From: CAWFKW01 sp963816535
GTDB taxonomy: Bacteria; Bacteroidota; Ignavibacteria; Tepidaquicellales; OLB5
Direction of reading: 5' to 3'
DNA length: 64,000 bases
Assembly: GCA_963816535.1 (NCBI GenBank)
Contig: CAWFKW010000003.1
Span: 434,001-498,000, forward strand
Both the position numbers and the translations under genes were made by a program. Under the pieces are notes generated by a model that saw only the letters and a program-made list of their open reading frames with translations, had not been told where the DNA came from and made no database searches. Below are positions 9,040 to 17,893 of the stretch, piece by piece (position 1 is the first letter of the stretch; every line of letters begins with the position of its first letter).

Positions 9040-10829
9040 TAATCAGGCGCGTGGTATTTTGAATCCACAATTTCCGATTCATCCGTATTGCCCAGCAGGT
9101 ACTTCAAAACTATTCTTTGAGCGATAGGCGCCGCCACAGCCGCGCCGAATCCAGCGTTTTCCACCATAACACAGATTGCAATTTTGGGGTCGTCGTACGG
9201 CGCGTAGCAGATGAACCATGAGTGGTCCCTTCCGTGAGGGTTCTGCGCGGTTCCGGTTTTGCCCGCTATAATAACGCTGGATGTCCTAACAGCCGTCGCA
9301 GTTCCGCTGCCGTTTACGACATTATACATTCCCTTCTGAATGATCTTAAAATAATCCTTGTTAATGTTAATCTCCCTTTTTTTGAAGCTTACAGGAGAAA
9401 GATCGCCGCTGTTCGGGTCTTTCAGAAATTTCACAAGATGCGGCTGGTAATATGTTCCCGAATTGCTAAGAGATGCGCAATAACAAGCCATCTGCAGCGG
9501 CGTTACGCCAAGCTCTCCCTGACCGATGCCAAGGCTTACTACATAACCCTGCGTCCATCCGTTGGGTCCGTATACTTTATCAAAGTATTCCGGTGAAGGC
9601 AGCAACCCCCGGTTTTCCTCCGGTATGTCTATGCCGGTTCTTTGTCCAAAACCAAACATCCTTCCGTATTTTGTCCAGTTATCAAACCCGATCTTAAGAA
9701 CAAGTTTATAAAAGAACACGTTTACCGAATGTTCAATTGCTGTTACGAAACTAATATTGCCGTAAGCCCCGTGATCCCCGAACGTCCGGTTTCCATAGGT
9801 AAAGCTTCCTTCGCAATCAATGGTCGAATTGGGTTTCATTATGCCTTCCTGCAGCGAAGCAAGAGCAGTAACCATTTTGTATGTTGAACCAGGCGGGTAC
9901 CGTGTCAGAGTCGCGCGGTTGAATAAAGGCTTGTCGGGGTCTGTATTAAGCTTGTTCCATACTTCAGGCGAGAGCTTCCCGCTGAAATCGTTCAGGTCGT
10001 AATCAGGCTTGCTGACTAAAGTGAGCACCTCCCCGTTGTTGGGATCAATTGCTACAATGGCGCCTTTCCTGTTTCCCAAAAGTTTTTCAGCATATTGCTG
10101 AAGATCGGCGTCAATGGTAAGCACCAGGTCGTTGCCGCTTAAAGCAGCTACATCGCTTTTACCGTCATTAAGGCTCCCCACTTCTCTGCCTTTGGAATCC
10201 TGCAATATGAACTGATATCCTTTCTCGCCTCTCAGGTAACTCTCATAGCTCGCCTCAAGTCCAGTCATACCTACAATATCACCCTGTTTGTAATAATCTC
10301 CCTGTTGGTTCTTAAGCTGCTCCTTTGAAATCTCTTTGGTGTAGCCAAGTATATGCGAGCATCTTAGGTTTGTGGAAGGATACAGCCTTATTGGTTCGAT
10401 CTTGTAATCGATACCTTTAAGATTATCCCTGTTTTCTTCTATGTATGATATGACTTTGAAATCAACGTCGCGCGCAATTCTCGTAGGTATGAACCTGTTT
10501 GTTCCATCAATATCTTTCAGGTCCGATCTCAGATCATCCGGGTCGACCCCTATCAATCCGGATACCGGGCCGATCTCTGACGTGTCAAAATCTTTCTTGG
10601 TAACTGTGACGCTGTATGAAGGTTTATTATCTACAAGAAGCTTATAATTTTTGTCATAAATCAACCCTCTTGCGGGAGTAGTGATAATGGTTTTGACAGA
10701 ATTTTTCTCCGCTTCCTTATCGAACTTCTCCGGGTTGATCAGCTGAAGCTGCACCAGCCGGAAGGAGATTACCACAAATACTGATAATGAAAGGAGGTAG
10801 TAGACGTTTTTTCTTTTGCTTAGATCCAT
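9039..10829 (-). CDS. mrdA: Penicillin-binding protein 2 (elongasome transpeptidase)
   Basis: PBP2 cross-links peptidoglycan during cell elongation. The 596-residue protein has one N-terminal membrane anchor (about residues 9-28), a dimerisation/pedestal domain, and a transpeptidase domain with all three active-site motifs: GSTYK with nucleophile Ser315 and Lys318, SVN at 368-370, and KTG at 524-526. The segment TPARGLIYDKNYKLL (51-65) is typical of class B PBPs. It lies 15 bases downstream of mreD and overlaps rodA by one base, so it belongs to the rod-shape operon. Length and motifs indicate an intact enzyme. Division-specific FtsI is less likely because of the gene order. Confidence 0.96.
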   Translation of the reverse strand: MDLSKRKNVYYLLSLSVFVVISFRLVQLQLINPEKFDKEAEKNSVKTIITTPARGLIYDKNYKLLVDNKPSYSVTVTKKDFDTSEIGPVSGLIGVDPDDLRSDLKDIDGTNRFIPTRIARDVDFKVISYIEENRDNLKGIDYKIEPIRLYPSTNLRCSHILGYTKEISKEQLKNQQGDYYKQGDIVGMTGLEASYESYLRGEKGYQFILQDSKGREVGSLNDGKSDVAALSGNDLVLTIDADLQQYAEKLLGNRKGAIVAIDPNNGEVLTLVSKPDYDLNDFSGKLSPEVWNKLNTDPDKPLFNRATLTRYPPGSTYKMVTALASLQEGIMKPNSTIDCEGSFTYGNRTFGDHGAYGNISFVTAIEHSVNVFFYKLVLKIGFDNWTKYGRMFGFGQRTGIDIPEENRGLLPSPEYFDKVYGPNGWTQGYVVSLGIGQGELGVTPLQMACYCASLSNSGTYYQPHLVKFLKDPNSGDLSPVSFKKREININKDYFKIIQKGMYNVVNGSGTATAVRTSSVIIAGKTGTAQNPHGRDHSWFICYAPYDDPKIAICVMVENAGFGAAVAAPIAQRIVLKYLLGNTDESEIVDSKYHAPD

Positions 10830-10844
10830 GTTTTAAATTACTCC

Positions 10845-11339
10845 TTACCTGGTAAAAAGTCTTTTCCTGTTTAGTAATACGGCTATTATGCTTACAAAAG
10901 CGGTATAGACTGATGTAGGAACAATATACCTGATAAGAATGTCTGAAGCGGAAAGCATAGTGCCCTGAAAATATACCATGAAATAAATCGTGTTATTTAC
11001 AAGCGAGCAGAACAAAACAATAATTACAAATATATAACTGCTAAGGTATCTTTCAAGTTTGGATTCGTCGTCAAAAAGCCCTCCCAGGAAACCCGCCACT
11101 GTTTTTGACAGAGCCATAAGCCCCAAAAAAGAAAAACTCAGGAAGTCTATTAAGAGCCCGGCAGCAAAACCGCTTATGGAACCCGCAATTTTTCCTTTTC
11201 TCATGCTTACAAATATAACTCCTATAAGCACAATATCGGGCGTAATCTCGTAGCTGGTCACGGCTATCAGCCAAATCAGGGTTTTCTGTATTATTATGAG
11301 AGCCGCAAGAAGTCCGGCATATTTAAGATATTCAATCAC
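10845..11339 (-). CDS. mreD: Rod shape-determining protein MreD
   Basis: This 164-residue hydrophobic protein has about five membrane segments and the MreD-type pattern ITPDIVLIGVIFVSMRKGK followed by GFAAGLLIDFLS. MreD is an inner-membrane part of the elongasome that contacts MreC; its biochemical role is unclear. Five bases separate it from mreC and fifteen from mrdA, consistent with one transcript. The family is poorly conserved, so position between mreC and mrdA carries much of the identification. Confidence 0.92.
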   Translation of the reverse strand: MIEYLKYAGLLAALIIIQKTLIWLIAVTSYEITPDIVLIGVIFVSMRKGKIAGSISGFAAGLLIDFLSFSFLGLMALSKTVAGFLGGLFDDESKLERYLSSYIFVIIVLFCSLVNNTIYFMVYFQGTMLSASDILIRYIVPTSVYTAFVSIIAVLLNRKRLFTR

Positions 11340-11344
11340 TGTGC

Positions 11345-12178
11345 CTATTTGCTCTTTTCGCTGAATTTTTTCTCAAGCTGAGCTCTCTCTTCGCTCGATA
11401 GGAACCTAAGCACGAATACTTCTTCAAGAGTTTCAAATGAGACGAAACACTCGATCTCTATTTTCTTGAAAAGATTATCCACCGTTCCCACCGAAGTGAC
11501 ATAGCCTATGGGGATGCCCTGGGGAAATATATTTGAATATTCGGAAGTAATAATAATGTCGCCCATCATAACATCAGAGCTCTTGGCTACGTTCTTCATT
11601 AACAGCCTGTCGCCGCCTTCCCACCCCACTATGCCGTCGATCCTGCTTCTTTGGTCCTTCGCGCTGATTTTCAGGTCTTTATTAAGCAGTATCTGCGCAA
11701 TCGAATAATCATCGCTTGCGGCAACTATCTTCCCGACAAGCCCCTTATCTGTGATCACGGGCATTCCCACTTTCACCGAGTCTTTTTCGCCGACGTTTAG
11801 AGTAATATTGTTCCTTGTCTGAATAAGCGTCTTGCCGATAATTCTTGCAGTCGCCATGCTGTAATCATGTTTCTGCCTGAAGGCAAGCAGCTGGTTCAGC
11901 CTGATGTTCTCAAGCTTCGATTCCTTAAGCCTGCTTAATTCATTCGATAGATTGATATTCGTTTCACGGAGCCGCTTGTTCTCTTTCTGAATATCGAATA
12001 CATTCGGGATAAAGGAAAAGCCGCTCTGTACGGCGCCAATAACGCTGACAGCAATAGCCCTCATGAACCTCACCTGCATGTTATCGTTTTGAAAAATTAG
12101 AATAAAGCTGGTGAGAATGAGCAGAGAAAATACAAAATATTCCTTCAGGTTCCCTAAATAATGGAGAAGAGTCTTCAT
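11345..12178 (-). CDS. mreC: Rod shape-determining protein MreC
   Basis: MreC is a bitopic periplasmic scaffold that activates PBP2-RodA. The 277-residue protein has one membrane segment (about 15-30), a coiled coil (about 62-98, KENKRLRETNINLSNELSRL) and two beta-rich domains, with the conserved GMPVITDKGLVGKI segment and SNIFPQGIPIGYV. It lies 58 bases downstream of mreB and five bases before mreD. The architecture and length fit the family. Confidence 0.95.
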   Translation of the reverse strand: MKTLLHYLGNLKEYFVFSLLILTSFILIFQNDNMQVRFMRAIAVSVIGAVQSGFSFIPNVFDIQKENKRLRETNINLSNELSRLKESKLENIRLNQLLAFRQKHDYSMATARIIGKTLIQTRNNITLNVGEKDSVKVGMPVITDKGLVGKIVAASDDYSIAQILLNKDLKISAKDQRSRIDGIVGWEGGDRLLMKNVAKSSDVMMGDIIITSEYSNIFPQGIPIGYVTSVGTVDNLFKKIEIECFVSFETLEEVFVLRFLSSEERAQLEKKFSEKSK

Positions 12179-12236
12179 GAAATGAACTTTACCAAATTAC
12201 CAAGCGCCATTAACGCTTTCTTTTTGAGATGGATTA

Positions 12237-13262
12237 TTAATATTTCTTACTCTTAATCAAAACCTTAGAGTATTTCTGCAGGTCTTCAAGCACCCTGCCG
12301 GCGCCTCTTACAACTGCGGTTAAAGGGTCTTCGGAAACGTGGACCGACAGGTTTGTCTCAAGGCGTATTCTTTCGTCGAGACCTTTTAGCAAGGCTCCGC
12401 CGCCGCTCAGCATTATGCCCCTGTCAAGTATGTCGCTGGCAAGCTCGGGCTGAGTGTTTTCAAGCGCAACTTTCACAGCCCTGATAATCTGGTTTACAGG
12501 TTCGCTGAGCGCCTCCCTTATTTCTATGGAGCTTACTTCAGTCATCTTGGGCAGCCCTGATACAAGGTCGCGCCCCTTCACTTCAATTATTACTTCTTCC
12601 TTGAGCGGCATAACCGAACCAACCTGGCATTTAATTTCTTCAGCCGTGCGCTCGCCGATGAGAATATTGTAGTTCTTTCTGAAATATTCAACTATTGCTA
12701 TGTTTAGCTCATCTCCGGCAACCCTGATCGATGCGCCGTTGGCAATTCCTGATAGCGAAATAACAGCTATCTCTGTTGTGCCGCCGCCGATATCAATTAT
12801 CATATTGCCGACCGGAGATGAAACGTCGAGCCCGATCCCGATCGCCGCCGCCATCGGTTCTGCCAGAAGGTAAACTTCTTTGGCGCCTGCATGCTCGGCA
12901 GAATCTCTGACCGCCCGTTTTTCAACCTCTGTTATTCCGCTTGGAACGCAAATCACCACCCGGCTGCTCGGGAAAATCCCTGAATGCACTTTCTTTATAA
13001 AAGCCCGGAGCATTCCCTCTGCAATTTCGAAATCAGCAATAACGCCGTCGCCCATCGGCCTGATAGTTCGAATGCCTTTATGAGTCTTCTCATGCATCTG
13101 CTTCGCTTCGTGTCCGACGGCGATAATTTTTTTCGTGTTCTCATCGAACGCTACGATGGAAGGCTCGTTTAAAATTATGCCTTTGCCTTTTATATATATC
13201 AGTGTGTTCGCTGTCCCAAGATCGATCGCAATATCAGCCGACAAAAATCCGAATAATGACAT
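12237..13262 (-). CDS. mreB: Rod shape-determining actin MreB
   Basis: MreB is a bacterial actin that polymerises on the inner membrane and organises wall synthesis. The 341-residue protein has the phosphate-1 loop DLGTANT (14-20), the phosphate-2 segment IIDIGGGTTEIAVIS, the SGGGALLKGLDE adenosine-binding segment, and an N-terminal amphipathic start (MSLFGFLS) for membrane binding. It is the first gene of the operon. A promoter element TATATTTG lies about 135 bases upstream at 13397-13404. Nothing is missing compared with the family. Confidence 0.97.
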   Translation of the reverse strand: MSLFGFLSADIAIDLGTANTLIYIKGKGIILNEPSIVAFDENTKKIIAVGHEAKQMHEKTHKGIRTIRPMGDGVIADFEIAEGMLRAFIKKVHSGIFPSSRVVICVPSGITEVEKRAVRDSAEHAGAKEVYLLAEPMAAAIGIGLDVSSPVGNMIIDIGGGTTEIAVISLSGIANGASIRVAGDELNIAIVEYFRKNYNILIGERTAEEIKCQVGSVMPLKEEVIIEVKGRDLVSGLPKMTEVSSIEIREALSEPVNQIIRAVKVALENTQPELASDILDRGIMLSGGGALLKGLDERIRLETNLSVHVSEDPLTAVVRGAGRVLEDLQKYSKVLIKSKKY

Positions 13263-13396
13263 TTATTTATTGTTCCGTTTCAGTTGCTGTAAATTTGTTA
13301 ATAATTATTCAAGTTGATAAATCCGTATCATGCAGGGCGGAACCCCGGTCTTGCGCAACAGCTATGTATATAGTAAAAATTGAAAAAGTTAATCTA

Positions 13397-13404
13397 CAAA
13401 TATA
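13397..13404 (-). promoter_or_regulatory. Candidate -7 element of the mreB operon promoter
   Basis: On the minus strand the sequence TATATTTGTAG matches the Bacteroidota -7 consensus TAnnTTTG and is identical over 11 bases to the rpmE promoter. The -33 position, 20 bases upstream, reads TTA and not TTG. The 190-base gap between mreB and purH shows no other signal. Confidence 0.4.
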
Positions 13405-13454
13405 AGAGATAAAACATTTTTAAATAAGGGTATTTTGACGTCTTAGGAGCTTTT

Positions 13455-14969
13455 TTAGTGCCTGAAGTGGCGTATACCTGTCATCACCATTGCCAGCCCG
13501 TTTTCGTTGGCTGCCTTAATAACCTCATCATCCCTGACTGACCCGCCGGGCTGAATAAAGCTCCGGGCGCCCGCCTTAGCGGCTTCCAAAACCCCGTCAG
13601 GAAACGGAAAGAACGCGTCAGAAGCAACAGCCGAACCTTCCAAATCCATTCCAAATCTTTTTGCCTTCTCAACGGCAAGCATTGATGAATCCACCCTGGA
13701 TGGCTGCCCTCCCCCGATTCCGACAGTTTGCAAATTCTTTGCGAATATTACCGAGTTTGATTTGGTGTGTTTGCATACTTTCATGGCAAAGATCAGGTCC
13801 TTCATTTCATCGCCGGTTGGGTTTCTTTCGGTTACCACTCTCAGTTCACTCCCGTTCACAACTATGTTATCAGGCTCCTGGACAAGCAGACCTCCAATTA
13901 CAGATTTCAGAGTCTGAGTATCCGCGTATGCCGGGTTGTGGAATTTGATCAGCCTTCTGTTTTTCTTTTTCATAAGAAAATCCAGAGCGGCCGGCTCATA
14001 CGAAGGAGCGATGATTATTTCGGTGAAAATCTTATCTATCTCTTCGGCGGCGCGCTGATCCAGTTCCCTGTTCACAATAACAATTCCTCCAAACGGCGAA
14101 GCCGTATCGGCGGCGAACGCTTTGCGGTACGCTTCTAAAATATTTCCGGCCGAGGCCGCTCCGCAGGGATTTGTATGCTTAACTATCGCACAGGCCGCGT
14201 CATCAAATTCACTAATTAAATTATAAGCCGCATCTATGTCGAGTATATTTATATACGAAAGCTCTTTGCCGTGAAGCTTCCCGAATAATTTTTCAAATCC
14301 TTCGCCAATGTTGTAAAGTGAAGCCTTCTGATGCGGGTTTTCGCCGTACCTAAGAGCCGAAACCGAATCATAATCAGCTACAAACTTTCCCGTTCCGCTT
14401 CCGGATACCCTGTGAAAATAATTTGAGATATCTATATCATAATCGGCAATATAGGCGAACGCTTCGGCGGCCAATTTCATGTTGATGCTTTTGTTATGAT
14501 AGAGCGCCTTAAGGTATTCCGGGTACTGCCCAGGGTCAACAACGACGCTTACACTAAGATAATTTTTCGCCGCCGCCCTGATAAGCGAAACGCCGCCTAT
14601 ATCTATTTGTTCTATGGCCTCGGCAAGCGTGCAATCTTCTTTTCTTATGGTTTCAGAAAAGGGATACAGGCTTACCGCAACAAGGTCAAAGAGCTCAAAC
14701 CCATGTTCCGACACTTCCTTTTGATGGTCAGGGTTGTTCTTATCGGCCAGAATACCTGCAAATACCTGGTATTGCAGCGTCTTAACCCTGCCTCCAAGTA
14801 CTTCCGGCGCCTTAGTAATTTCTTCAACTGTTTTTATAGCGATGCCGTTTTCCCGCAAAAGCCCGGCAGTCCCGCTGGTTGAAACAATTTCAAAATCGTT
14901 TGCCGCCAGCTCTTTTGCAAACTCAACTACGCCTGTTTTATCGTAAACGCTGATGAGGGCTCTCTTCAA
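13455..14969 (-). CDS. purH: Bifunctional AICAR transformylase / IMP cyclohydrolase
   Basis: PurH performs the last two steps of IMP synthesis. The 504-residue protein has the N-terminal MGS-like cyclohydrolase domain (about 1-120; STSGTAGLL at 30-38) and a C-terminal transformylase domain with RYGENPHQ (207-214) and KHTNPCG (264-270). In the cyclohydrolase domain the usual RVKTLHP..H segment reads RVKTLQYQVFAGIL: the catalytic-site lysine (Lys63) is kept, but two usually conserved histidines are Gln66 and Phe70. The gene overlaps purN by four bases (ATGA), so the two are coupled. Whether the histidine changes are lineage-typical cannot be judged from one sequence. Confidence 0.96.
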   Translation of the reverse strand: MKRALISVYDKTGVVEFAKELAANDFEIVSTSGTAGLLRENGIAIKTVEEITKAPEVLGGRVKTLQYQVFAGILADKNNPDHQKEVSEHGFELFDLVAVSLYPFSETIRKEDCTLAEAIEQIDIGGVSLIRAAAKNYLSVSVVVDPGQYPEYLKALYHNKSINMKLAAEAFAYIADYDIDISNYFHRVSGSGTGKFVADYDSVSALRYGENPHQKASLYNIGEGFEKLFGKLHGKELSYINILDIDAAYNLISEFDDAACAIVKHTNPCGAASAGNILEAYRKAFAADTASPFGGIVIVNRELDQRAAEEIDKIFTEIIIAPSYEPAALDFLMKKKNRRLIKFHNPAYADTQTLKSVIGGLLVQEPDNIVVNGSELRVVTERNPTGDEMKDLIFAMKVCKHTKSNSVIFAKNLQTVGIGGGQPSRVDSSMLAVEKAKRFGMDLEGSAVASDAFFPFPDGVLEAAKAGARSFIQPGGSVRDDEVIKAANENGLAMVMTGIRHFRH

Positions 14970-15631
14970 TTTTCGACCACAACCTTTCTTCCTGCAAACT
15001 TCACTTTATTTAGTTCGAATAGTTTGATGGCTTCCCAATAAATTTTATGTTCAACTCTCAGCACTTTTTTTTGCAGCGACTCCGGCGTTTCGCCTGCAGA
15101 AACCCCGACCTTTTTCTGTATCAACACGGCTCCGTGGTCATAGAGCTCGTCAACTATGTGCACAGTGGCTCCGCTTTGTTTCGCGCCGCCGGATATTACC
15201 GCGCTGTGAACGTTCATCCCGTACATTCCTTTTCCCCCGAACTCCGGAAGAAGCGCGGGATGAATATTGAGTATGCGGTTTTTGTAGCGCTTAACAATTC
15301 TTGGGCTGAGCATTTTCATGTAGCCGGCCAGCAGGATCAAATCAATATCAAATTTCCTGAGCAGGCTCAAAAAATTATCTACAAATTTCTTTTCCGAATT
15401 AAATTGAATCTGAGATAAGTGATAAGCCGGGATATCATTTCCGCAGGCAGCCTTCAAAGCCCCTGATTTAGAATTGTTGCTGATAACAAGCGCAACTTGC
15501 GATTTAATTTTTTTGGTTTTTTGGGCCCTTAATATTGCCTTGAGATTTGAACCCTCTCCGGAAACCAGAACACAGAGATTTAACCCACCCGATGACCTTG
15601 CCAATGGCTGATTTTTTATAAAACTATGCAA
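14966..15631 (-). CDS. purN: Phosphoribosylglycinamide formyltransferase
   Basis: PurN transfers a formyl group from 10-formyltetrahydrofolate to GAR in purine synthesis. The family motifs are present: CVLVSGEGSNLKAIL near the N-terminus, GYMKMLSP (103-110), and the catalytic residues Asn122 and His124 in LNIHPALLP with Asp165 in ELYDHG. At 221 residues it is slightly long. The start at 15631 is a TTG, and a second TTG at residue 10 (about 15604) would give a length closer to the family, so the start is uncertain. It overlaps purH by four bases. Divergent rpmE lies 118 bases away. Confidence 0.93.
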   Translation of the reverse strand: MHSFIKNQPLARSSGGLNLCVLVSGEGSNLKAILRAQKTKKIKSQVALVISNNSKSGALKAACGNDIPAYHLSQIQFNSEKKFVDNFLSLLRKFDIDLILLAGYMKMLSPRIVKRYKNRILNIHPALLPEFGGKGMYGMNVHSAVISGGAKQSGATVHIVDELYDHGAVLIQKKVGVSAGETPESLQKKVLRVEHKIYWEAIKLFELNKVKFAGRKVVVEN

Positions 15632-15667
15632 AAATAACCAAAAATTGCCAAATAGTCAATTAAATTA

Positions 15668-15698
15668 TTGCAAAAAATACTAAATTTCTATATATTTG
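15668..15698 (+). promoter_or_regulatory. Bacteroidota-type promoter for rpmE
   Basis: TTG, exactly 20 bases, then TATATTTG (15691-15698), about 50 bases upstream of the rpmE start. It matches TTG-N20-TAnnTTTG. The segment is AT-rich and shared with the divergent purN upstream region. Confidence 0.6.
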
Positions 15699-15749
15699 TA
15701 GTCTAAGATTTTTAAAATTCATTCCAAAGAGAGGATTTAAGAGAAGATT

Positions 15750-15989
15750 ATGAAAAAGGGATTGCACCCGAAATATATGAAATGCGACGTTATTTGCAAT
15801 TGCGGCGAGAACAGGGGCGTTTTGTTTACAACCCGCTCAACTGTTCCCCAGATAAGGGTAGAAATTTGCTCGCTTTGCCATCCGTACTACACCGGCAAGC
15901 AGAAGCTTATGGATAGCGCCGGACGCGTTGAGAAGTTCAATAAGAAATACGGGAAAAAGAAAACTAAGGCAGAAGAGACTATAGCTTAA
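15750..15989 (+). CDS. rpmE: 50S ribosomal protein L31
   Basis: The 79-residue protein starts MKKGLHPKYM and has the L31 signature TTRSTVPQIRVEICSLCHPYYTGKQK. The cysteines in CNCG (16 and 18) and CSLC (37 and 40) form the zinc-binding C+ version, so this is the form that needs zinc. A purine-rich AGAGAGGA tract precedes the start codon. The downstream GlmU-like gene begins 47 bases after the stop, in the loop of a hairpin that could also terminate this transcript. Confidence 0.96.
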   Translation: MKKGLHPKYMKCDVICNCGENRGVLFTTRSTVPQIRVEICSLCHPYYTGKQKLMDSAGRVEKFNKKYGKKKTKAEETIA

Positions 15990-16014
15990 TCCGGTATATT
16001 GAATAATTTTTTTG

Positions 16015-16067
16015 AATCCTCAAAGAAAGGTTTATTATGAACGTTTGTATCTTTGAGGATTTTTTTA
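16015..16067 (+). promoter_or_regulatory. Terminator-like hairpin enclosing the start codon of the GlmU-like gene
   Basis: AATCCTCAAAG (16015-16025) pairs perfectly over 11 bases with CTTTGAGGATT (16051-16061); six T residues follow the A59-T61 edge (16061-16066). The 25-base loop holds the ribosome-binding purines AAAGG (16026-16030) and the ATG at 16037. The right arm is codons 5-9 of the gene. The structure could end rpmE transcription or sequester translation initiation. This is a sequence observation; regulation is inferred. Confidence 0.55.
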
Positions 16068-17266
16068 TTTCCCGCCTTGCGCCGGTTAATTATCTGAGGC
16101 ATACTTCTGAAATTATCTGCGGCGCATTTTCATTGAAAGAGAAGACTGAAAGAATTTTGGGCGGAAAGGTCAAACTGTCGCTTCACACAAGAAAAGCCCT
16201 TGCTCCCCTGTTGAAGGAAAAATTCCCGGGTATAAAGGTGAATGAATTTACCAACGATGACGTTCTGTTTCTTAACGCAAGGGTTCTTTTTAATGAAAAG
16301 AATTTAAAGCTTATACTTAAGTCGATAAGGAAAGAAAAAGATATCGCGTGGGCGCTGGATAAATTTGCAGCCGCGTTTTATACTTCGGCGGATAATACCG
16401 TTAAATTAAGCGAGGCTCTGCTGCACGATAAACCCGAGTACCTTCTTTCCCTTTCGGATATTGATTGGCTCGGCCTGAAAATAACCGAAACTTCCGATTT
16501 CAAATTCATAAGCCGCTGTTCCGATATCATTTTGAATAACGATGAAGAAATAAGAAGCGACCTGAGACAGCTTGTACAGAATAAGAAGCGAATCCACATT
16601 TCGCCTAAATGCAGAATCAGCAAACACTCTGAGCTTGATTCCTCAGAAGGCGATATTTTTATAGGTAAAGGAGCAGTTATTGAGGCATTCACCTATATAA
16701 AAGGCCCTGTTTTTATAGGCGAGCGGTGCACCATAAGGTCAGGCGCGCAGCTTTACGGCCCGCTAAGCATTGGCGCTAATTCCAAGATCTCCGGCGAAGC
16801 AGCCTGTTCTGTAATCCACCCGTTTGCAAATAAGCAGCACTATGGTTTTTTAGGCCACTCGTATATTTGCGAGTGGGTTAACCTTGGCGCAGGCACAACA
16901 ACAAGCAACCTGAAAAATAATTATTCACAGATCACGATAGAAACGGCGGGAGAAAAAATAAATACAGGTTCCGTATTTTTGGGCAGCATAATAGGCGACC
17001 ACACAAAGACCGGGATCAGCACAATGCTTAATACGGGGACACAGATCGGGATATCGTCAAATCTGTTCGGAAGCGGGTACCATAATAAGCTCATCAGGTC
17101 GTTTTCTTGGGACGAGGCGGGTTCGAAAGAATTCACTTTGTACGATATTGAAAAAGCTCTTAATGCCGCCAGGATATCGATGAAGAGAAGAAATGTTGAG
17201 ATGACAGCGGAATATGAAAAGCTCTTGCGGAAAATTTATGAAGACAGGGAAAGCATAGTTATCTGA
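16037..17266 (+). CDS. GlmU-like putative sugar nucleotidyltransferase with left-handed beta-helix
   Basis: The 409-residue protein begins MNVCIFEDFFISRLAPVNYL, typical of the NTP_transf_4 'GlmU family' proteins of Bacteroidota, and not of canonical GlmU. The first half lacks the classical GxGTRM nucleotide loop. From about residue 190 it has hexapeptide-repeat (left-handed beta-helix) sequence such as IGKGAVIEAFTYIKGPVFIG and IGERCTIRSGAQLYGPLSIG. It is therefore a predicted cytoplasmic sugar-nucleotide or acyl-transferase-type enzyme with unknown substrate, possibly for cell-envelope precursors. It follows rpmE and overlaps the next gene by one base (TGATG). The start codon lies in the loop of a stable hairpin. 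Confidence 0.85.
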   Translation: MNVCIFEDFFISRLAPVNYLRHTSEIICGAFSLKEKTERILGGKVKLSLHTRKALAPLLKEKFPGIKVNEFTNDDVLFLNARVLFNEKNLKLILKSIRKEKDIAWALDKFAAAFYTSADNTVKLSEALLHDKPEYLLSLSDIDWLGLKITETSDFKFISRCSDIILNNDEEIRSDLRQLVQNKKRIHISPKCRISKHSELDSSEGDIFIGKGAVIEAFTYIKGPVFIGERCTIRSGAQLYGPLSIGANSKISGEAACSVIHPFANKQHYGFLGHSYICEWVNLGAGTTTSNLKNNYSQITIETAGEKINTGSVFLGSIIGDHTKTGISTMLNTGTQIGISSNLFGSGYHNKLIRSFSWDEAGSKEFTLYDIEKALNAARISMKRRNVEMTAEYEKLLRKIYEDRESIVI

Positions 17267-17727
17267 TGAATATATCAAAAAAAGCGAAACAGAAAGCCCT
17301 GGAGATAAGAGAGTTCTCAGGCTCAAAAATAAAGAACCCTGACGACCTTCTAATACTCATTGAGATAGGGCTTGCACAGGATAAAGCGAAGCAGTTCGAA
17401 GATATTCAATTTACCGCTAAGTATTTAAACGGACTGGGCAAAGCGTTAAAGACAAATATTTCAAATCTGGCAAACCCTAAACAGAACGGCAAATCAGTTT
17501 CGGCTGAAGACGCCAGAAAGAAGATAATGGATGAATTTAAAGCCAACATGAAAAAACTTTCGGAAATGCTAGGCGAATACATTAAAGATATTGATGAAAA
17601 CATGCAGGCTGACTTCACAAATAAATACCTGGCGCTTAACGGCGAAGCGCTGCAGAAATTAACTACGCTTATTTACGACCTATCATGGATGAAGGCGCTG
17701 AGCAACAGCAGGAAAGACAAATCATAA
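17266..17727 (+). CDS. Small helical protein of unknown function
   Basis: I do not recognise this 153-residue protein. It is charged, Lys-rich and almost entirely predicted helical, with no signal peptide or membrane segment, so it is probably cytoplasmic. Its start ATG overlaps the stop of the GlmU-like gene (TGATG), which suggests translational coupling and related function. A bidirectional hairpin terminator lies about 90 bases downstream. Confidence 0.8.
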   Translation: MNISKKAKQKALEIREFSGSKIKNPDDLLILIEIGLAQDKAKQFEDIQFTAKYLNGLGKALKTNISNLANPKQNGKSVSAEDARKKIMDEFKANMKKLSEMLGEYIKDIDENMQADFTNKYLALNGEALQKLTTLIYDLSWMKALSNSRKDKS

Positions 17728-17816
17728 ATTCGATTATCAGGATTCGAAACAAATTCTAAAACCGAAAATACCAAAATAACAAGATTACCGCCTGAGCCCA
17801 AATGACAGATCGCAAA

Positions 17817-17850
17817 TAAAAAGTCCGGCTATTTACCGGACTCTTTTTTT
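17817..17850. terminator. Bidirectional intrinsic terminator
   Basis: Stem AGTCCGG / CCGGACT around a seven-base loop, with seven T residues on the plus strand and five on the minus strand. It separates the convergent 17266-17727 gene and the exbD gene. Confidence 0.85.
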
Positions 17851-17856
17851 ATCTTT

Positions 17857-17891
17857 TAAATCTCAATTCTGCAATCTAAAATCTCAAATCG
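17857..17891. repeat. Five tandem NNAATCT-type heptamers beside the exbD stop
   Basis: Units read TAAATCT, CAATTCT, GCAATCT, AAAATCT and CAAATCG. The array ends two bases from the stop codon of exbD (17894-17896), mirroring the array at the rodA stop (7777-7811). Confidence 0.75.
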
Positions 17892-17893
17892 GA

